Source of the DNA: Vampirovibrionales bacterium
GTDB lineage: Bacteria > Cyanobacteriota > Vampirovibrionia > Vampirovibrionales > Vampirovibrionaceae
DNA: 64,000 bases
Reading direction: 5' to 3'
Assembly (NCBI GenBank): GCA_029866025.1
Contig: JARXAD010000001.1
Coordinates: 377,322-441,321, forward strand
This document shows positions 62,585 to 64,000 of the stretch, one piece after another. How positions within the stretch are numbered: position 1 is the stretch's first letter; each line of letters starts with the position of its first letter. The position numbers and the translations under genes were made by a program. Under the pieces are notes generated by a model. The model saw nothing but the letters and a program-made list of their open reading frames with translations. It was not told the DNA's origin and did not search any database.

Positions 62585-63727
62585 ATGACCACTGACTGGG
62601 ATGCGTCCCACGAATTACTGCCAGAAAATACACCGCACCCCACGGGGCTGGCGGCGCGCCGCCGCATGCTGGAAGCCCAAATGAAGGAAGAAGAAGAGTC
62701 CTTGCGTCAAGGCTCTTTTCCGCAGCCAGAGGTATCGCCAGCCAGTCAACATCCATTGCCTAGCTCTCAGCCTGCTTTGCTGGGGGCCCTGTCTCGATAT
62801 AACCCTTTTGTTCCAACCTATGCGTGGGTGTATTGGCTGGTGGTGATATTGGTAACCCCCCTGGTGTTGCTAACCGCCCAAAGCTATTGGGCCCCCTTGT
62901 GGGAATCCCTTACCACCACGGCCTTGCAAGATGCGGATACGGTGCTGACTCAGTTGCCACTTCATTTTTACATTAAGTTTGCCCTGTTTGCTGCATTTAC
63001 CCTGGTGGTGGCCCGCCATTGCTTAACCACCTTGCGCCAAAGCTACATTTTGGCGTGGGCCCCGGCCTTTGAGCGCCCCGACCCCTTGCACGTGGATTTT
63101 GCCCCCCATCCAGTGCAGTCGTTGCAAGCGCTAGAGCGTTGGGCACGCCACCGGTTTTTGGTGATTGCCGTGCCGCCACTGACGCTACTGGCTTTGTGTG
63201 TTGGCTTGGCGTGGCTAGGCTTTGCCACCATGAATAGCGTGATGGACATTAGCACGTTGGCGATGCCGCCGGTGGTGACCCTGTTTTTATTTTTGGGCTT
63301 GATGCTGGGCCTGTTAACCTGGCTGAGTTTTTTGCATGGGGTGTGGCTGCTTGTTACCACTGCCTTTGGGGATGCCATTGCCCAAACCGAGCCTGATTTA
63401 TCGCCCCAGACGGTGTTTGAACGCAGCCGCCGCATTGCCTTTTGCAGCCCCTTTGTGTGGGTGTTGTACCCTTTGGTGGTGGGCTTTTGGGGCGTGTTTA
63501 TTGCCGAGATTATTGGTTTTTTAAGCACTTACAGCATGGCCAATGTGCTGGCCGGTACTTTCCCGTGGGGCGGGGTGGTGTTGGCAGAAATGCTGACGAT
63601 AGCTGGGTATTTGTTGCTCCACTGGCTTAGTTTGTTTTGCTACCACCATGCCTTGGCGGTGTATTACCGTCAACTGCCCTCCGCCTTTAGAGAGCGCTTT
63701 AGCCGCCCCGATGAGCTGGTGGTGTAA
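62585..63727 (+). CDS. Hypothetical membrane protein
   Basis: A 380-residue protein. The cytoplasmic N-terminus (about 80 residues) is polar, with 'AARRRMLEAQMKEEEESLRQ'. About six hydrophobic segments follow, for example 'YWLVVILVTPLVLL', 'FALFAAFTLVVARHCL', 'IAVPPLTLLALCVGLAWLGF', 'VWVLYPLVVGFWGVFIAEI'. A His pair (CYYHHALAVYY-like, FCYHHALAVY) lies near the C-terminus. Family unknown. ATG 62585 (MTTDWDASHE) is preferred; the frame extends to 62543. Located in the cytoplasmic membrane. Confidence 0.75.
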   Translation: MTTDWDASHELLPENTPHPTGLAARRRMLEAQMKEEEESLRQGSFPQPEVSPASQHPLPSSQPALLGALSRYNPFVPTYAWVYWLVVILVTPLVLLTAQSYWAPLWESLTTTALQDADTVLTQLPLHFYIKFALFAAFTLVVARHCLTTLRQSYILAWAPAFERPDPLHVDFAPHPVQSLQALERWARHRFLVIAVPPLTLLALCVGLAWLGFATMNSVMDISTLAMPPVVTLFLFLGLMLGLLTWLSFLHGVWLLVTTAFGDAIAQTEPDLSPQTVFERSRRIAFCSPFVWVLYPLVVGFWGVFIAEIIGFLSTYSMANVLAGTFPWGGVVLAEMLTIAGYLLLHWLSLFCYHHALAVYYRQLPSAFRERFSRPDELVV

Positions 63728-63817
63728 CAATTTTTTAAGGCCTTAGGCAATTATGGATATTGAGGGGCTTTTTAGAGAGACGTCATTGATACACCTTCTC
63801 AATTAGGATTGCTTTTT

Positions 63818-63928
63818 ATGCTCAATATGAACCCTTTGTTTTCCTCGCTGCATTATTCTACTAGAACCTATCCCGTTAAGCGTCGTAGATTAATGAGCGC
63901 ACAACCCAGCTTAAACAAGGCTTCGTAG
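63818..63928 (+). pseudogene. Possible 5' remnant of a small gene cut by the IS element
   Basis: AGGATT 9 bases upstream and ATG 63818 open a frame MLNMNPLFSSLHYSTRTYP that resembles the N-termini of other small proteins in the window. It then runs antisense into the transposase gene and stops at 63926. The simplest reading is a small gene truncated by insertion of the element, but the exact IS end is not visible and the frame could be chance. Confidence 0.3.
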
Positions 63929-64000
63929 TTTTTACTCTTATATTCCCAGCGAACCACCAGTCTTCTAAACCCATCCAGCCAGCCAAACAACCGCTCAATC
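63868..64000 (-). mobile_element. IS5-type transposase, C-terminal end (cut by window edge)
   Basis: The minus strand from the window edge reads IERLFGWLDGFRRLVVRWEY, then KSKNYEALFKLGCALINLRR and LTG before a TAG at 63868-63870. The E-R-x-F-x-x-L-x-x-F-R-R pattern and the closing L-x-L-R-R match the C-terminal DDE (E motif) end of IS5/IS1031-group transposases. Only 44 residues are in the window. Terminal inverted repeats cannot be placed with certainty. Confidence 0.8.

Noticed and set aside
1..64000. tRNA, rRNA, CRISPR arrays, riboswitches and prophage genes.
   Set aside because: No T-loop, rRNA core, regular spaced repeat or phage structural sequence was recognised on either strand; a covariance-model scan would be needed to exclude small RNAs.

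Overview
The window is a gene-dense bacterial chromosome segment. About 60 protein genes are supported, and I see no rRNA, tRNA or CRISPR array. It most resembles a non-photosynthetic relative of Cyanobacteria (Melainabacteria/Vampirovibrionia). The clues are a cyanobacterial-style ClpC, the DprA-like 'DNA recombination-mediator protein A' seen in cyanobacteria, an RNase E/G with a disordered arginine-rich tail, an MqnE/MqnA futalosine menaquinone route, flagellar export genes fliP-fliQ-fliR-flhB, a type IV pilin-like protein, and no photosynthesis genes. This placement is an inference from gene content, not from a phylogeny.

Layout. 1-6 kb: leuS, converging with a leftward pair, dnaX and an AT-rich gene carrying a 17-residue repeat array. 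6-16.6 kb: envelope and secreted functions (LytR-CpsA-Psr protein, Lgt, thioredoxin-like proteins, a MauE/DoxX-like membrane protein, a TPR protein ending in a dead metalloprotease-like domain) and a CDA-type deaminase-like protein. 16.7-27 kb: a class V aminotransferase, msrB, murJ, a BioD-like ATPase, a tRNA nucleotidyltransferase, an EVE protein, a stand-alone M41-like protease, proline dehydrogenase and fabI. 27-37.7 kb: a radical SAM/DUF2344 fusion, RNase E/G, and a tightly overlapping operon mqnE-mqnA-rsgA-ispA-DUF212. 37.7-44.7 kb: a cytoplasmic-looking subtilase, dnaB, and a small cassette region bounded by a second copy of the dnaB 3' end. 45-56 kb: HEAT protein-queC, DedA, pgi, the flagellar export genes and several lineage-specific genes. 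56-64 kb: pcrA, a pilin, DoxX, clpC, a membrane protein, and the end of an IS5-type transposase cut by the window edge.

The housekeeping genes look ordinary. The interest lies in single, often AT-richer genes scattered between them. Two of these small genes are broken by exactly one base inside a long G tract (11 G at 6080-6090; 9 G on the minus strand at 48164-48172), and both would be in frame at 10 G, which suggests phase variation. Several unrelated small proteins, some with protease or deaminase motifs, carry a short N-terminal aromatic-glycine motif (VNFG, VQFG, VYFG, PHFG) and may share a sorting or secretion signal. At dnaB, a 124-bp copy of the gene's 3' end, differing only at synonymous sites, lies 1.5 kb downstream and flanks two small genes with almost identical leaders but very different bodies. 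This looks like insertion of a cassette that restored the dnaB end.
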